Notes under the pieces: generated by a model
The model's database searches: none
What the model was told of the DNA's origin: nothing
Seen by the model: only the letters and a program-made list of their open reading frames with translations
Position numbers and translations under genes: made by a program
Shown: one piece after another, positions 1 through 9,224 of the stretch
How positions within the stretch are numbered: position 1 is the first letter of the stretch
Layout: each line of letters opens with the position of its first letter
NCBI GenBank assembly: GCA_040218415.1
Contig: JAVJRN010000029.1
Location: forward strand, 236,435-300,434
Source of the DNA: JAVJRN01 sp040218415
Lineage (GTDB): Bacteria; Bacteroidota; Bacteroidia; Cytophagales; Cyclobacteriaceae
Direction of reading: 5' to 3'
Length of the DNA stretch: 64,000 nucleotides

Positions 1-1112
1 CCAATTTTCAAGTCATCGAATAGCGTTGCTTCAAATTTTGTACGTAAGTTGATTTGCTGAAATTTGGTGATGCCATTATCATAAACACTTTCCTGATTTC
101 GTCGACCAGCCGCTATGAAATAATTCATATTTGTATTGCCTCCTTTCACAGAAAGGCTTTGTTGATTTTGAAATGTCAAAGGCGCAATCAACTCATCAAG
201 CCAATCAGTATTGGGGTAATTGACTGGATCGGTTCCATTTTGAAAAAGGGCTATCTCATCTGCAGAATAGGTCTGATTAAAACCGCCGCTAGGATTATTG
301 TAATAAGCTATTTCATTCAGTATTTGGCCATACTCCGCAGAATTAGCCATTTCGGGAATTCTCGTGGGCTCTACAAATCCTTGATTATACGAAAAGGTAA
401 ATTCTGGTTTGCCCGACTCGCCTTTTTTGGTGGTTACCAAAATTACCCCATTGGCCGCACGAGATCCATAAATGGAAGCTGAAGCATCTTTCAGCACAGA
501 AACACTTTCAATATCATTAGGATCAAGTCGCTCTAAGCCGCCCAACTGACTCGCCACACCATCCACTACGATCAAAGGATTATTGTTACCATTTGAGCTC
601 AATCCTCTAATCAAGATATTAGAACCATCAAAGCCTGGCTCTCCAGATGAAGTAGTCGCGATTACACCGGAAAGACGACCCGCAAATGAATTAGACAAAT
701 TGGGCTGAGGGCTTTTCAAGAGTTCTTTACCCTCTACGGTAGATACGGAACTCACCAAGGTCTCCTTTTTCTGCTCACCATAACCTACCACCACAATTTC
801 ATCCAATTGTTGTAAATCATAGGTCAGTGTGATATCAATTTTGGTACGTCCATTAACAGCGACTTCCTTCATTTCAAACCCGATGAAAGACGCGATCAAT
901 GTTGCGTCTTCAGGAGCTTGAATTTTATACGATCCATCTATGTCAGTGATGGTGCCTTCGTTAGTTCCACCAATCAAAACAGACGCTCCTGGTAGCGCTT
1001 CTCCATCATCTCCTTTTATCAAGCCTGTGATTTCAATTTTGGCTTGCCCAAAAATCACAACGCTCGACAGCAAAACAAATACTACAAATAATCCAAACGA
1101 CTTGGTTCGCAT
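1..1112 (-). CDS. SusC/RagA-family TonB-dependent receptor, 5' part (continues beyond left edge)
   Basis: About 370 N-terminal residues of an outer-membrane TonB-dependent transporter that imports oligosaccharides with a SusD partner. Seen: a signal peptide ending near FGQA, a carboxypeptidase-D regulatory-like beta-sandwich with a G-x-S-V-L-I-G-G-T pattern, the SusC signature DEIVVVGYG, and a plug domain with VDGV and the motif ASASIYGSRAANGVILVTTK. The reading frame is open to base 1, so the barrel and any SusD gene lie outside the window. It starts three bases after the stop of the SusE/F-like lipoprotein gene, so the two are translationally coupled. Having the surface lipoprotein first reverses the usual susC-first order. 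Confidence 0.95.
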   Translation of the reverse strand, partial: MRTKSFGLFVVFVLLSSVVIFGQAKIEITGLIKGDDGEALPGASVLIGGTNEGTITDIDGSYKIQAPEDATLIASFIGFEMKEVAVNGRTKIDITLTYDLQQLDEIVVVGYGEQKKETLVSSVSTVEGKELLKSPQPNLSNSFAGRLSGVIATTSSGEPGFDGSNILIRGLSSNGNNNPLIVVDGVASQLGGLERLDPNDIESVSVLKDASASIYGSRAANGVILVTTKKGESGKPEFTFSYNQGFVEPTRIPEMANSAEYGQILNEIAYYNNPSGGFNQTYSADEIALFQNGTDPVNYPNTDWLDELIAPLTFQNQQSLSVKGGNTNMNYFIAAGRRNQESVYDNGITKFQQINLRTKFEATLFDDLKI

Positions 1113-1115
1113 AGT

Positions 1116-2249
1116 TTATTGTATTTTTCTAATTTGAGCCTTGCCTAAGTACTCATCCAAAATAAGTTCGTAAGTACCTTCTCTATCGAAAAACTTCCAG
1201 TCAGCGCCGTAAGACTTGGCAGTTTCTGTCCATAGCAGGTCTCCTGCTGGTGCTAGCTTTTGTTCCTCTAAGTCAGGTGTATTTGGATCATCCTCAAACG
1301 CTTCGGGAAAACCCCAGTCAAGATCATCCCAAGCTTGGTTACCATTGAACTTCAAATCAGTAGCCTCCGTAAATTGTATGGTTAAACGATACAAGTAAGG
1401 GCTTCTTGAATCTTGTACCATGGGGTAAGCCTTTGAAGGATCCCAACATAAATCAATGTCTGTTCCATCAACCTGCTGAAAACCACAACCCATCGCATGA
1501 AAAGCTCCGTTTGAAGCTGGCAGGTCGTTGTTGACCGTTACTTCATAAGCGAGCGTAGAAGGGTTGAATCTTATCGTATTATATCCCTGCTCTAGTAAGA
1601 TCTTCCCACTATTTTCGTCGTTGATCATGCCTTCAGAAGGATTGCTTGTGTTTACCAATCCCCAGTTATTAGGTGCCCAGTCTAGCTGACCAATAAATTT
1701 TATTCCAGAATCGTCACCATTACTATAGAGCGTAATTTCGTACCAGGCATTGTCATTTTCATCAATGGCCATCGGCATAGCTTTTGACTGATCCCATTCG
1801 TTCCAGGCTACATCTCCTACCGCGTAAACATCTCCTACATAAGGAGGCGCGGCGGCTTTGGTCATTGTAATGGTATCTTGTGTCGTATTTTGTGCATTGT
1901 CAGTTGCCATGACAATGATATCATACGACCCAGCATCTGCGGCAATAGTGATGCTCCTTTTGAAATTGAAACTCATTGCACCTCCCAAAGTGGAATCAAT
2001 GGCAATATTTAATGATGGAGAACTCAAGGAAAAAGATTCCAATCCTCTATCGTCCGCAAAGAGGATATCAAAATTAAAATCTCCATCGGAATCAAATGAT
2101 CTATTAGCCACGGTCGGCGCTATAATGGTGATCACTGGACCATTGTCATTCACAACATCTGTTGGATTTGGGTCGTCTTCACCACAAGCAAGCAACAACA
2201 GAATTGCTAAAAATTGGAAGCTGAGTGCTATTGATTTAATTGTCTTCAT
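1116..2249 (-). CDS. SusE/SusF-like outer-membrane lipoprotein
   Basis: 377-residue lipoprotein with a signal peptide and lipobox LLLAC followed by an acidic GEDD stretch, typical of surface-exposed Bacteroidota lipoproteins. After an Ig/PKD-like N-terminal domain (to about residue 130) come two SusE/F-type beta-sandwich repeats, recognisable by paired VYAVGDVAWNEWDQSKAMPM and CWDPSKAYPM blocks and by aromatic residues in IKFIGQLDWAPNNWG and LKFNGNQAWDDLDWG. SusE/F proteins hold glycans at the cell surface for the SusC/D pump. It is first in the operon with susC. The ligand cannot be read from sequence; the neighbouring beta-galactosidase suggests a galactoside. Confidence 0.8.
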   Translation of the reverse strand: MKTIKSIALSFQFLAILLLLACGEDDPNPTDVVNDNGPVITIIAPTVANRSFDSDGDFNFDILFADDRGLESFSLSSPSLNIAIDSTLGGAMSFNFKRSITIAADAGSYDIIVMATDNAQNTTQDTITMTKAAAPPYVGDVYAVGDVAWNEWDQSKAMPMAIDENDNAWYEITLYSNGDDSGIKFIGQLDWAPNNWGLVNTSNPSEGMINDENSGKILLEQGYNTIRFNPSTLAYEVTVNNDLPASNGAFHAMGCGFQQVDGTDIDLCWDPSKAYPMVQDSRSPYLYRLTIQFTEATDLKFNGNQAWDDLDWGFPEAFEDDPNTPDLEEQKLAPAGDLLWTETAKSYGADWKFFDREGTYELILDEYLGKAQIRKIQ

Positions 2250-2720
2250 ATTCTTCGATACTTTATTTAATTAAGAGTCCACAAATAAGACTCTTTTGAA
2301 AATGTCTGTAGGTGAACTCATCTTTCAAAAAAGGGGTGCTGATTCGATATTCTTATAAAAACAACAGCCTGAGTTGCTTAAAATGCGATTTTCACAAAAT
2401 GACTGACTAAAAAGTCGTAATTTATTTGATTTTAATAATGGTGGCATTGTAGCTCGAAGTAATTTTCAAATACATCCTACGCTTTGTTTTTTGATTTATC
2501 ATAGAGGTAAAAAAAGATAATAGGCATTAAAAAGACTGATTGAGTGGTTAAGAGTGGTGCCGAGGTTGCTTCCTAATGCTTCACTTCTAATTTGACAGAT
2601 TAGAACTCAATTTGATAGACGTTGAATAGATGTCCGTATTTTGAATAACCAATACCCCGTGTGAGCCAAGGAGCTGCCGTAGTTTTAATTTCTAAATATT
2701 ATGTGCTTAAACATCATCAA
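2250..2720. promoter_or_regulatory. Divergent control region of the polysaccharide-utilisation locus
   Basis: 470 bases between the divergent susE/F-susC operon and the beta-galactosidase gene. It contains a 21-base dyad with perfect 7-base arms (TTCTAAT at 2585-2591, ATTAGAA at 2599-2605) and, overlapping it, a direct repeat AATTTGACAGA (2589-2599) and AATTTGATAGA (2609-2619) with starts 20 bases apart, about two helical turns. This is the best candidate for regulator binding here. No coding sequence was recognised. Function is inferred from position and symmetry only. Confidence 0.45.
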
Positions 2721-5700
2721 ATGACTCAACGCTTTCAGTCTCTAAGGAAGATGGCTATTATTTTCCCAGTACTCTTTTTTGGATTTAAAGGTCAATCGCA
2801 AATTCCTTCCGACTTAGAAAATCCTTCGATCACCTCAGTGAATGCCCTTGCCCCGAGAGCTAGCTTTTTCCAATATGCCTCGCCACAAAAAGCAGCGCTA
2901 TCTGAAAAAACAGAAGATCCCAATTATTTGACATTGAATGGCCAATGGAATTTTCACTGGTCGGCGAATCCCAGTTTGAGGCCAGAAGATTTTTATAAAG
3001 AACATTTTGATGTGAGTAGCTGGCCATCAATACCGGTTCCTTCTGATTGGCAGATGCAAGGCTATGGAACACCTATTTATACGAATGTCAACTATCCTTT
3101 TGAAAAAAATCCGCCATTCATTCAAGACCATTATAACCCCGTGGGTTCCTATCGAAGATCATTTAATGTGACTAAAGATCTGCTAAAGAATGATGTTACT
3201 TTGCATTTTGGTGCTGTAAATTCTGCCTTCAAGGTATGGATCAATGGACATTATGTCGGTCTAGGCAAGGGCTCGAAAACTCCTAGAGAATTTGAGATTA
3301 AAGATTTTTTAAAGGTTGGATCTAATTCGATATCGGTAGAAGTGTATCGATGGAATGATGGATCGTATCTCGAAGATCAGGACATGTGGAGGCTGAGCGG
3401 AATCGAGCGAGATGTTTATCTCTATTCTTCTCCGAAAACCCGAATGTTGGATTTTTTTATAAAAACAAATCTTTCCAATGATTTCAAAAGTGCTGAACTA
3501 GAAATAGCCTCCACATGGAAATTGGGCAAGGACGCACAGCTCGGTTTGGAACTTACCGATCCTGCCGGAAACATCGTTTTTAACAAACAATATAAACTTA
3601 GCCGTGAGCATAAGTTAACAGAAACCTTAGCTCAGGTTCAACTATGGTCCGCCGAAAATCCAAGACTTTATCAAGCGAATTTTACCATTTCCGATAAGGA
3701 AGAAAAATCTTATTTCACACAAAGTATTGGTTTTCGGAAGGTAGAGATCATTGATGGTCAGCTTAAAGTGAACGGAATGCCTATTTACATCAAAGGAGTC
3801 AACAGGCACGAACATGATCGGTTCAATGGTCATGTGATTTCAAAAGAAGATATGCTTAAAGACATTCTCCTAATGAAAGAAAACAACATCAATGCTGTAA
3901 GAACGAGTCATTATCCCAACGATCCTTACTGGTATGAACTGTGCAATAAGTACGGACTCTATGTCGTAGATGAAGCGAACATTGAAAGCCATGCCATGGG
4001 GAGCCTTTGGAATGGTGGTTATGATTTAAAGACAACTCTTGGCAATAATCCCAAATGGAAAGCAGCGCACCTCGATAGAATCAAACGCATGGTTGAAAGA
4101 GACAAGAATCATCCATCCATCATCATCTGGTCTTTAGGAAATGAAGCTGGATCAGGAGTCAACTTTGAAGCTGGCGCCAAATGGATAAAATCAAAGGATA
4201 CGTCACGGCCAGTACAGTATGAACAGGCCTGGAGGGAATCTTACACTGATATTGTAGTCCCGATGTATTATCGGCTGTCCGACATGGAGGATTATATAAA
4301 AACAGGAGATCAAAGGCCTTTCATCCTATGCGAGTATATGCATGCCATGGGCAATAGTGTAGGAGGCATAAAGGATTATTGGGATATGATAGAATCCCAC
4401 AAACAGCTGCAAGGAGGCTTTATTTGGGATTGGATGGATCAGGGTTTAACAGTGAAAACGGCCAATTGTGAGCATCATTTCTATGGTGGAGACTTTGGGC
4501 CAAAGGACACTCCTTCTGATCATGATTTTTGCCTGAATGGCATGCTTTACCCTGACCGGAAATTGAAACCTGCCATGCAAGAGGTGAAAAAAGTCTATCA
4601 AAACATCAAGTTCAAAAATTGGGAGATCACAGAAAAAACCATTTCTGCTGATTTATTCAACTACTTTTCGTTTACCGAAACCGACCAACTTGCATTCAGC
4701 TATCATGTGACCGCCAATGGTGAGGAGATTACTCGGGGAGTTCTGGACATTCAGAATGTTGAGCCTCAGTCGAATGGTAAATTCACCTTTCCTAATGCAT
4801 GGAACGATTCCGATAAGGAAGTATTTTTCAACATTACAGTAGCCCACAAAAACACACCGAAAGGCTTACCAAAAGATCACCTCATTGCCATTTCTCAAAA
4901 ACATATCGCTGGTAAGTACGAGCACCAACCAACAGCCCATTATAATGATCCTTTAACGTTGAACCAACTTGGTGATCGACTGATCATCTCCTCTAAAAAT
5001 CTTACTGTTGAATTTTGTAAAAAAACAGGAGAAATACTGGCTTACAATTTCAAAGGAAATGAAATGATAACTGAATCTTTGAAAGTCAACCTGTGGCGGA
5101 ATCCGACCAACAACGATCGAGGGTATCAAATGGATGACAGCTTGAAGCTATGGAAAGAAGCGCAACACCATTGGCAACTTGTTTCCACGAATCATTCTCT
5201 AGAGAATGGAAAGTTCCATTTGAATATAAAACGTCAACTACCTGAAGGAGTAGCATCTACCGAGCTTTCCTATTTACTTTCCCCCGACGGAAGTATCAAT
5301 GTCCGTTTGAAAATTGACAAAGATGAATCTTTACCTGAGCTACCACGCGTAGGTATGCAAATGCAAATGCCGTACAATTACGATAACATCAGTTGGTTTG
5401 GAGCCGGGCCTGAGGAAAACTACCTTGATAGAAACTCAGGATCTCCCATTGCGCTGTACAATTCCCACTTGGAAGACTTTCAAACTGACTATATCATGCC
5501 TCAGGAAAATGGAAACAGAACAGAAGTGCGATGGGCTCAATTTGTTAATCATAAGAAGCAAGGTTTGAAGTTCATTGGCAATCAACCGCTCAACATAAGC
5601 GCCCATAACTATACATTGGATGACCTAGAAGCTTATCCACAGCACCACTTTGAGTTAGCCAAGCGGCCTCTCGTTGAAGTCAATATCGACCTGATGCAAA

Positions 5701-5804
5701 TGGGTGTTGGCGGAGACAATACATGGGGGTATCGACCATTAACAAAATATCGACTCCTTGAGAATAGCTATGAATATTCGTTTGTAATAGTGCCCCTAGA
5801 GTAA
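2721..5804 (+). CDS. Secreted GH2 beta-galactosidase
   Basis: LacZ-type glycoside hydrolase family 2 enzyme of about 1027 residues, normal length for the family. It has the order sugar-binding jelly roll, Ig-like domain, TIM barrel, Ig-like domain and large C-terminal beta domain. The acid/base is Glu475 in WSLGNEAGSG and the nucleophile Glu538 in ILCEYMHAMGNS; RTSHYPNDPYWYELC and DEANIESHAMG are also present. A signal peptide (FPVLFFGFKGQSQ) predicts export to the periplasm. The frame is open from GTG 2661, but ATG 2721 (or 2751) places the signal peptide properly. It probably releases galactose from oligosaccharides brought in by the divergent SusC system. The exact substrate is not shown. 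Confidence 0.95.
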   Translation: MTQRFQSLRKMAIIFPVLFFGFKGQSQIPSDLENPSITSVNALAPRASFFQYASPQKAALSEKTEDPNYLTLNGQWNFHWSANPSLRPEDFYKEHFDVSSWPSIPVPSDWQMQGYGTPIYTNVNYPFEKNPPFIQDHYNPVGSYRRSFNVTKDLLKNDVTLHFGAVNSAFKVWINGHYVGLGKGSKTPREFEIKDFLKVGSNSISVEVYRWNDGSYLEDQDMWRLSGIERDVYLYSSPKTRMLDFFIKTNLSNDFKSAELEIASTWKLGKDAQLGLELTDPAGNIVFNKQYKLSREHKLTETLAQVQLWSAENPRLYQANFTISDKEEKSYFTQSIGFRKVEIIDGQLKVNGMPIYIKGVNRHEHDRFNGHVISKEDMLKDILLMKENNINAVRTSHYPNDPYWYELCNKYGLYVVDEANIESHAMGSLWNGGYDLKTTLGNNPKWKAAHLDRIKRMVERDKNHPSIIIWSLGNEAGSGVNFEAGAKWIKSKDTSRPVQYEQAWRESYTDIVVPMYYRLSDMEDYIKTGDQRPFILCEYMHAMGNSVGGIKDYWDMIESHKQLQGGFIWDWMDQGLTVKTANCEHHFYGGDFGPKDTPSDHDFCLNGMLYPDRKLKPAMQEVKKVYQNIKFKNWEITEKTISADLFNYFSFTETDQLAFSYHVTANGEEITRGVLDIQNVEPQSNGKFTFPNAWNDSDKEVFFNITVAHKNTPKGLPKDHLIAISQKHIAGKYEHQPTAHYNDPLTLNQLGDRLIISSKNLTVEFCKKTGEILAYNFKGNEMITESLKVNLWRNPTNNDRGYQMDDSLKLWKEAQHHWQLVSTNHSLENGKFHLNIKRQLPEGVASTELSYLLSPDGSINVRLKIDKDESLPELPRVGMQMQMPYNYDNISWFGAGPEENYLDRNSGSPIALYNSHLEDFQTDYIMPQENGNRTEVRWAQFVNHKKQGLKFIGNQPLNISAHNYTLDDLEAYPQHHFELAKRPLVEVNIDLMQMGVGGDNTWGYRPLTKYRLLENSYEYSFVIVPLE

Positions 5805-5829
5805 ATAAACCATCATCATCAAATAAGGC

Positions 5830-5867
5830 TAAAGGCTATTTCAACACGGTTTTGAGATAGCCTTTTT
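5830..5867 (+). terminator. Rho-independent terminator after the beta-galactosidase gene
   Basis: AAAGGCTAT...TTCAA pairs with TTGAGATAGCCTTT, followed by T residues. The stem starts 26 bases after the stop codon. Confidence 0.75.
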
Positions 5868-6065
5868 CATTTGTGCGCTAGGTTTATGGGGCTCTTATTC
5901 CTCAAAAGGCTCCTCTTAATCACAGCCCCCCAATTGACGAATCATTCACCCAAAGAACATCGCTGTAATATGAATATTGCAGTATCCAGATGATCTCATC
6001 TTCTGCATTTAAATGAGGAAGGATGATCTGGTATTATTTCTTAAACAACATAAATGAATGAAACT

Positions 6066-8108
6066 ATGAAAAAGACTTTACCTAATTTTTTCAGACGCTC
6101 TGTGGTCTGTTTTGCTGTCCTTACGCTGTACACTTGGTCCAGTGATCTGGTGGCGCAATCAATTAATACGAAGTACCGAATAAAACATAATGCCTCGGGA
6201 TTGTATCTCGGATATTTGGGTAACTCAGACAATACCGCAGAGTTAGTGAATTTAGATGCAGATGATCCCCGACAAGTTTGGTATTTCTTGGAAACTGAAA
6301 ATGCCAACAACTATTTTATGAAAAGTGCTTCAGGAATATATCTTGGAAGAGATGGCGGATCGAATTGGTGGCAAGCTGATGTATATAGCACTAGCTCCGG
6401 TGAAGGGTTTAATCAGTGGACTATCTCCCAAGTAGGTTCAGGATCTACTTATTACATCGACAATACTTCTACAGGTGATGGTGTTTCCATTGGTACTGAT
6501 GGTACAAACGTGGGAGAATGGGTTTCTGTAAACAAATCAGACGCGAATGCCGAGTGGGTGTTCGAACCTTTATCCTCCAATAATTTCATTACTCATGATG
6601 GATCTAATTGGTCAAATACTACAGGGCCATCAAGCACTGATGATGTATTACTCAATAACGCAGTTACCCTTTCCGCTGACGTCTCAGCTAATAGTTTGAT
6701 TGTTACCCGAAATGCGACTGTAACGGTGAGTGCTGGTACGGTTACCGCAAGTACTGTATTAGAAAATCAGGGTTCCTTGACTATTGAATCTGGAGCTTCA
6801 CTTTTAACGTATGAATCCGGATTTTCATGGGGAAATGTTACAATAAAGAGAAACAGCTCATTTGCAGACGCTGATTTACAATATAGCTTCATTGGCTCCC
6901 CAGTAGCCAATTTTGATATTGCCAACCTTTCAGCGGGCTATCATTATACGTATAACACAAGTGATGACAGCTACAGCACCGCAACTGGCAACATGGTAAA
7001 AGGCGTTGGCTATACTTCAGCCGGAAAGCAATCTTTAGTGTTTAACGGAGCGCCAAATAATGGCACTGTGAATGTTGCGCTTGACAACTCAGGCAATCAG
7101 TTCAACTTCGTAGCTAATCCTTATCCTGCTGCGATCAGTAGAGCTAGTTTCGTCTCCGGAAATACCAACATCACTGGCGCTATTTATCTATGGGATGATG
7201 GTGGCTCTGACAATGGTCAAAGAACAAATGCTGATTTCGTTACGATATCCAATTCTGGAAGTGTAAGCGCAGGTTCTGGCATGAGTGGAGCTACATTTAA
7301 TGGAAACATTGGAACTGCTCAAGGATTTCTTGTACAAGCTTCAACTTCAGGAAATGTGACTTTTACCGAAAGTATGAGAGTCAGTGGGAACAATGCAGAT
7401 GGCGCATTTTTTAGACAGGCTGAAGACCTTAAAAAATTCAAATTAGAAGTATCCAATGATGACCTTAGAGATGAAACATTGGTTGCGTTTTCAAGCCAAG
7501 CTTCAGCGTCCTTTGATAGAATGTGGGATGCTGCCAAGCATTTAGCAAATGACAATGGCTTAGCTGTGAGCACCACAATTCTCGATGGCTCTCAAAAATT
7601 AGCTATTCAAACCTTACGAGCGTTCACTTCAGAAGAAAATGAAACCAAGATTCCACTTAACATGGGTGTTACCTCTGAACAAGAATATGTTTTTAAAATT
7701 ACTGAAAACACGCTCGGAGAAGCGGCAAGTATTTCTTTAATAGACCATAAATTGTCTCAAGTCTATGATTTGAAAAATGCGGTATCTCTAGTCGTATCAG
7801 GGACGGATAAGGATAGATTTACGCTTCATGTTACGGATCTTTCTTCTGTATTATCGGCAATCGAAATAGACAAGACCACCTCAGCATATTTCAATAGTGA
7901 TCGACTTTTCATGAATATCGAAGGTCTTTCTGGGGAAACTAATCTTGCTATTTATGGATTTGACGGGCGTTTATATAACCAAAGCACCATCGAGTTTGAT
8001 GCTCGAGGAAATGCCGCAAGTCAAATAAATGGCCTTAGAGAAGGCGTTTACATTTTGCGTTTTGGGCAAGCTGAAAAGAGCTATTCCATTAAAATAATCA
8101 AGCAATAA
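6066..8108 (+). CDS. Secreted ricin-type beta-trefoil protein with probable type IX sorting tail
   Basis: About 680 residues with a clear signal peptide (to DLVAQS). Residues about 30-170 repeat a ricin/CBM13-like beta-trefoil pattern (YRIKHNASGLYLG, YFMKSASGIYLG, each followed by a W-containing strand), suggesting carbohydrate binding. The middle is a beta-rich region rich in Ser, Thr, Asn and Gly. The last 70 residues end in LREGVYILRFGQ...KIIKQ, which resembles the type A C-terminal sorting domain of type IX secretion. ATG 6066 is preferred over 6054 because it begins directly with MKKT. A small PID-CTERM-type gene follows after 17 bases. No catalytic domain was recognised. Likely a surface or secreted glycan-binding protein. 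Confidence 0.65.
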   Translation: MKKTLPNFFRRSVVCFAVLTLYTWSSDLVAQSINTKYRIKHNASGLYLGYLGNSDNTAELVNLDADDPRQVWYFLETENANNYFMKSASGIYLGRDGGSNWWQADVYSTSSGEGFNQWTISQVGSGSTYYIDNTSTGDGVSIGTDGTNVGEWVSVNKSDANAEWVFEPLSSNNFITHDGSNWSNTTGPSSTDDVLLNNAVTLSADVSANSLIVTRNATVTVSAGTVTASTVLENQGSLTIESGASLLTYESGFSWGNVTIKRNSSFADADLQYSFIGSPVANFDIANLSAGYHYTYNTSDDSYSTATGNMVKGVGYTSAGKQSLVFNGAPNNGTVNVALDNSGNQFNFVANPYPAAISRASFVSGNTNITGAIYLWDDGGSDNGQRTNADFVTISNSGSVSAGSGMSGATFNGNIGTAQGFLVQASTSGNVTFTESMRVSGNNADGAFFRQAEDLKKFKLEVSNDDLRDETLVAFSSQASASFDRMWDAAKHLANDNGLAVSTTILDGSQKLAIQTLRAFTSEENETKIPLNMGVTSEQEYVFKITENTLGEAASISLIDHKLSQVYDLKNAVSLVVSGTDKDRFTLHVTDLSSVLSAIEIDKTTSAYFNSDRLFMNIEGLSGETNLAIYGFDGRLYNQSTIEFDARGNAASQINGLREGVYILRFGQAEKSYSIKIIKQ

Positions 8109-8125
8109 TCATCAAATAAAACAAA

Positions 8126-8299
8126 ATGAAAAAGATACAAATATACCTTACAGCAATTTTAAGCTTAATTATGATCGCTCCAGTATTAGCTCAAGGAGCG
8201 CCTCCAGCCACACCTATCGATGGCGGCCTTTCGTTACTTCTGGCTGCAGGTGGTGTCTACGGCATCAAAAAACTCCGAGATAAAAGACGTAATCAATAA
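8126..8299 (+). CDS. PID-CTERM-type small exported protein
   Basis: 57-residue protein with a signal peptide (MKKIQIYLTAILSLIMIAPVLAQ), a short proline-rich linker (GAPPATP), the motif PIDGGLSLLLAAGG forming a short hydrophobic helix, and a basic tail KKLRDKRRNQ. This tripartite layout of motif, transmembrane helix and positive tail is that of C-terminal protein-sorting signals; I recall the PIDGG version as the PID-CTERM family of Bacteroidota, where the whole mature protein is little more than the signal. It lies 17 bases after the ricin-like gene and before a strong terminator, so both are probably one transcript. Its role is unknown. Confidence 0.8.
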   Translation: MKKIQIYLTAILSLIMIAPVLAQGAPPATPIDGGLSLLLAAGGVYGIKKLRDKRRNQ

Positions 8300-8341
8300 A
8301 TTTCTTCTTGCTTGAACTGCCTGTTGCCACTGCAATTGGCG

Positions 8342-8373
8342 AAGGGTTAGTGCTGTTGTGCTAACCCTTTTTT
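8342..8373 (+). terminator. Rho-independent terminator
   Basis: AAGGGTTAG (8342-8350) pairs with CTAACCCTT (8361-8369), followed by a T run. It ends the ricin-like/PID-CTERM transcript. Confidence 0.85.
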
Positions 8374-8642
8374 TGTTAGGTATTATACAGCCAGCTATTG
8401 AAAAAGGAGAAAAGACTTATTGTCGACATTCAAGAAAATTGTTCGCTTCAATTTACTTCGAATCAGCTCTCAAATTTTTGGGCATAAAACGTATCACCGT
8501 TTGAGAAAACCAAAGTCTAATTCCTTAGATACCTTCTTTTGCTCAACCCTCAACTCCAACTCAACTGACAAAATTTATCACTAATTGATGAATAGTGGTA
8601 TATTCTTATTAGGTTTAAACTTTACTAATAAGTCTTTTATAT
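8374..8642. other. Non-coding stretch, nothing recognised
   Basis: Together with the preceding terminator this fills the 343 bases between the PID-CTERM gene and the next CDS. No ORF, repeat or clear promoter motif was recognised. Confidence 0.5.
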
Positions 8643-9164
8643 ATGTCTACCCTCAAACGGATTGTCGTCTTTCTCTTGTTTTTTCAATTCCACAACTTTC
8701 AGTCACTGGCTCAGGAATCGCCGAGCAAAGAGCTTGGAATTAGTATGACTGGACTCGACAATTTTAGTTTTTTGTTTAAAAAAGAAACTGGCGAAAATAA
8801 ATTCCGACGGTATAGTGGAGCACTGTTCAATATTGTAGCTGTTGGTGAATCTGATGACATCATCAATCAAATTCGCCTTGGACTTGCCATTGGATTTGAA
8901 AAGAGGAAGTCAATCTCAGATGATGTTCAATTCGTACATGGATGGAGACCCTCTATGAATTTCATTTTCAATAGTGGTAATTCCTTTTTTAATCCAGGAA
9001 TAGGTTACATCCTTGGTTTTCAACACAATGTTGCCGACAACTTCTGGATAGGCATTGAGGCCATTCCCTCTGCCAATATGATTTGGACACCCGATAGCGC
9101 ACCAACAGTAGGTATAGAGTTCAATACTACAAGCATAGCTATTACTGCATTACATCGATTCTAG
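8643..9164 (+). CDS. Putative small outer-membrane beta-barrel protein
   Basis: 173 residues, signal peptide ending at SLAQ, then alternating polar/hydrophobic strands with aromatic belts (NFSFLFKK, SMNFIFNSGNSFFNPGIGYILGF, NFWIGIEAIP) and a C-terminal Phe. These features are typical of small eight-stranded barrels assembled by BAM. I do not recognise the family. It stands alone, with a terminator upstream and a convergent gene downstream. An exported non-barrel beta protein is also possible. Confidence 0.5.
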   Translation: MSTLKRIVVFLLFFQFHNFQSLAQESPSKELGISMTGLDNFSFLFKKETGENKFRRYSGALFNIVAVGESDDIINQIRLGLAIGFEKRKSISDDVQFVHGWRPSMNFIFNSGNSFFNPGIGYILGFQHNVADNFWIGIEAIPSANMIWTPDSAPTVGIEFNTTSIAITALHRF

Positions 9165-9224
9165 ATCGAACAAATGATTTGACCATTACTTGACAAATTA
9201 TAAATAGCAGCATTAAATCGACTC

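Noticed and set aside
54..482. 142-codon plus-strand ORF at the left edge
   Set aside because: It lies antisense inside the susC frame, which has clear family motifs; no features of its own.
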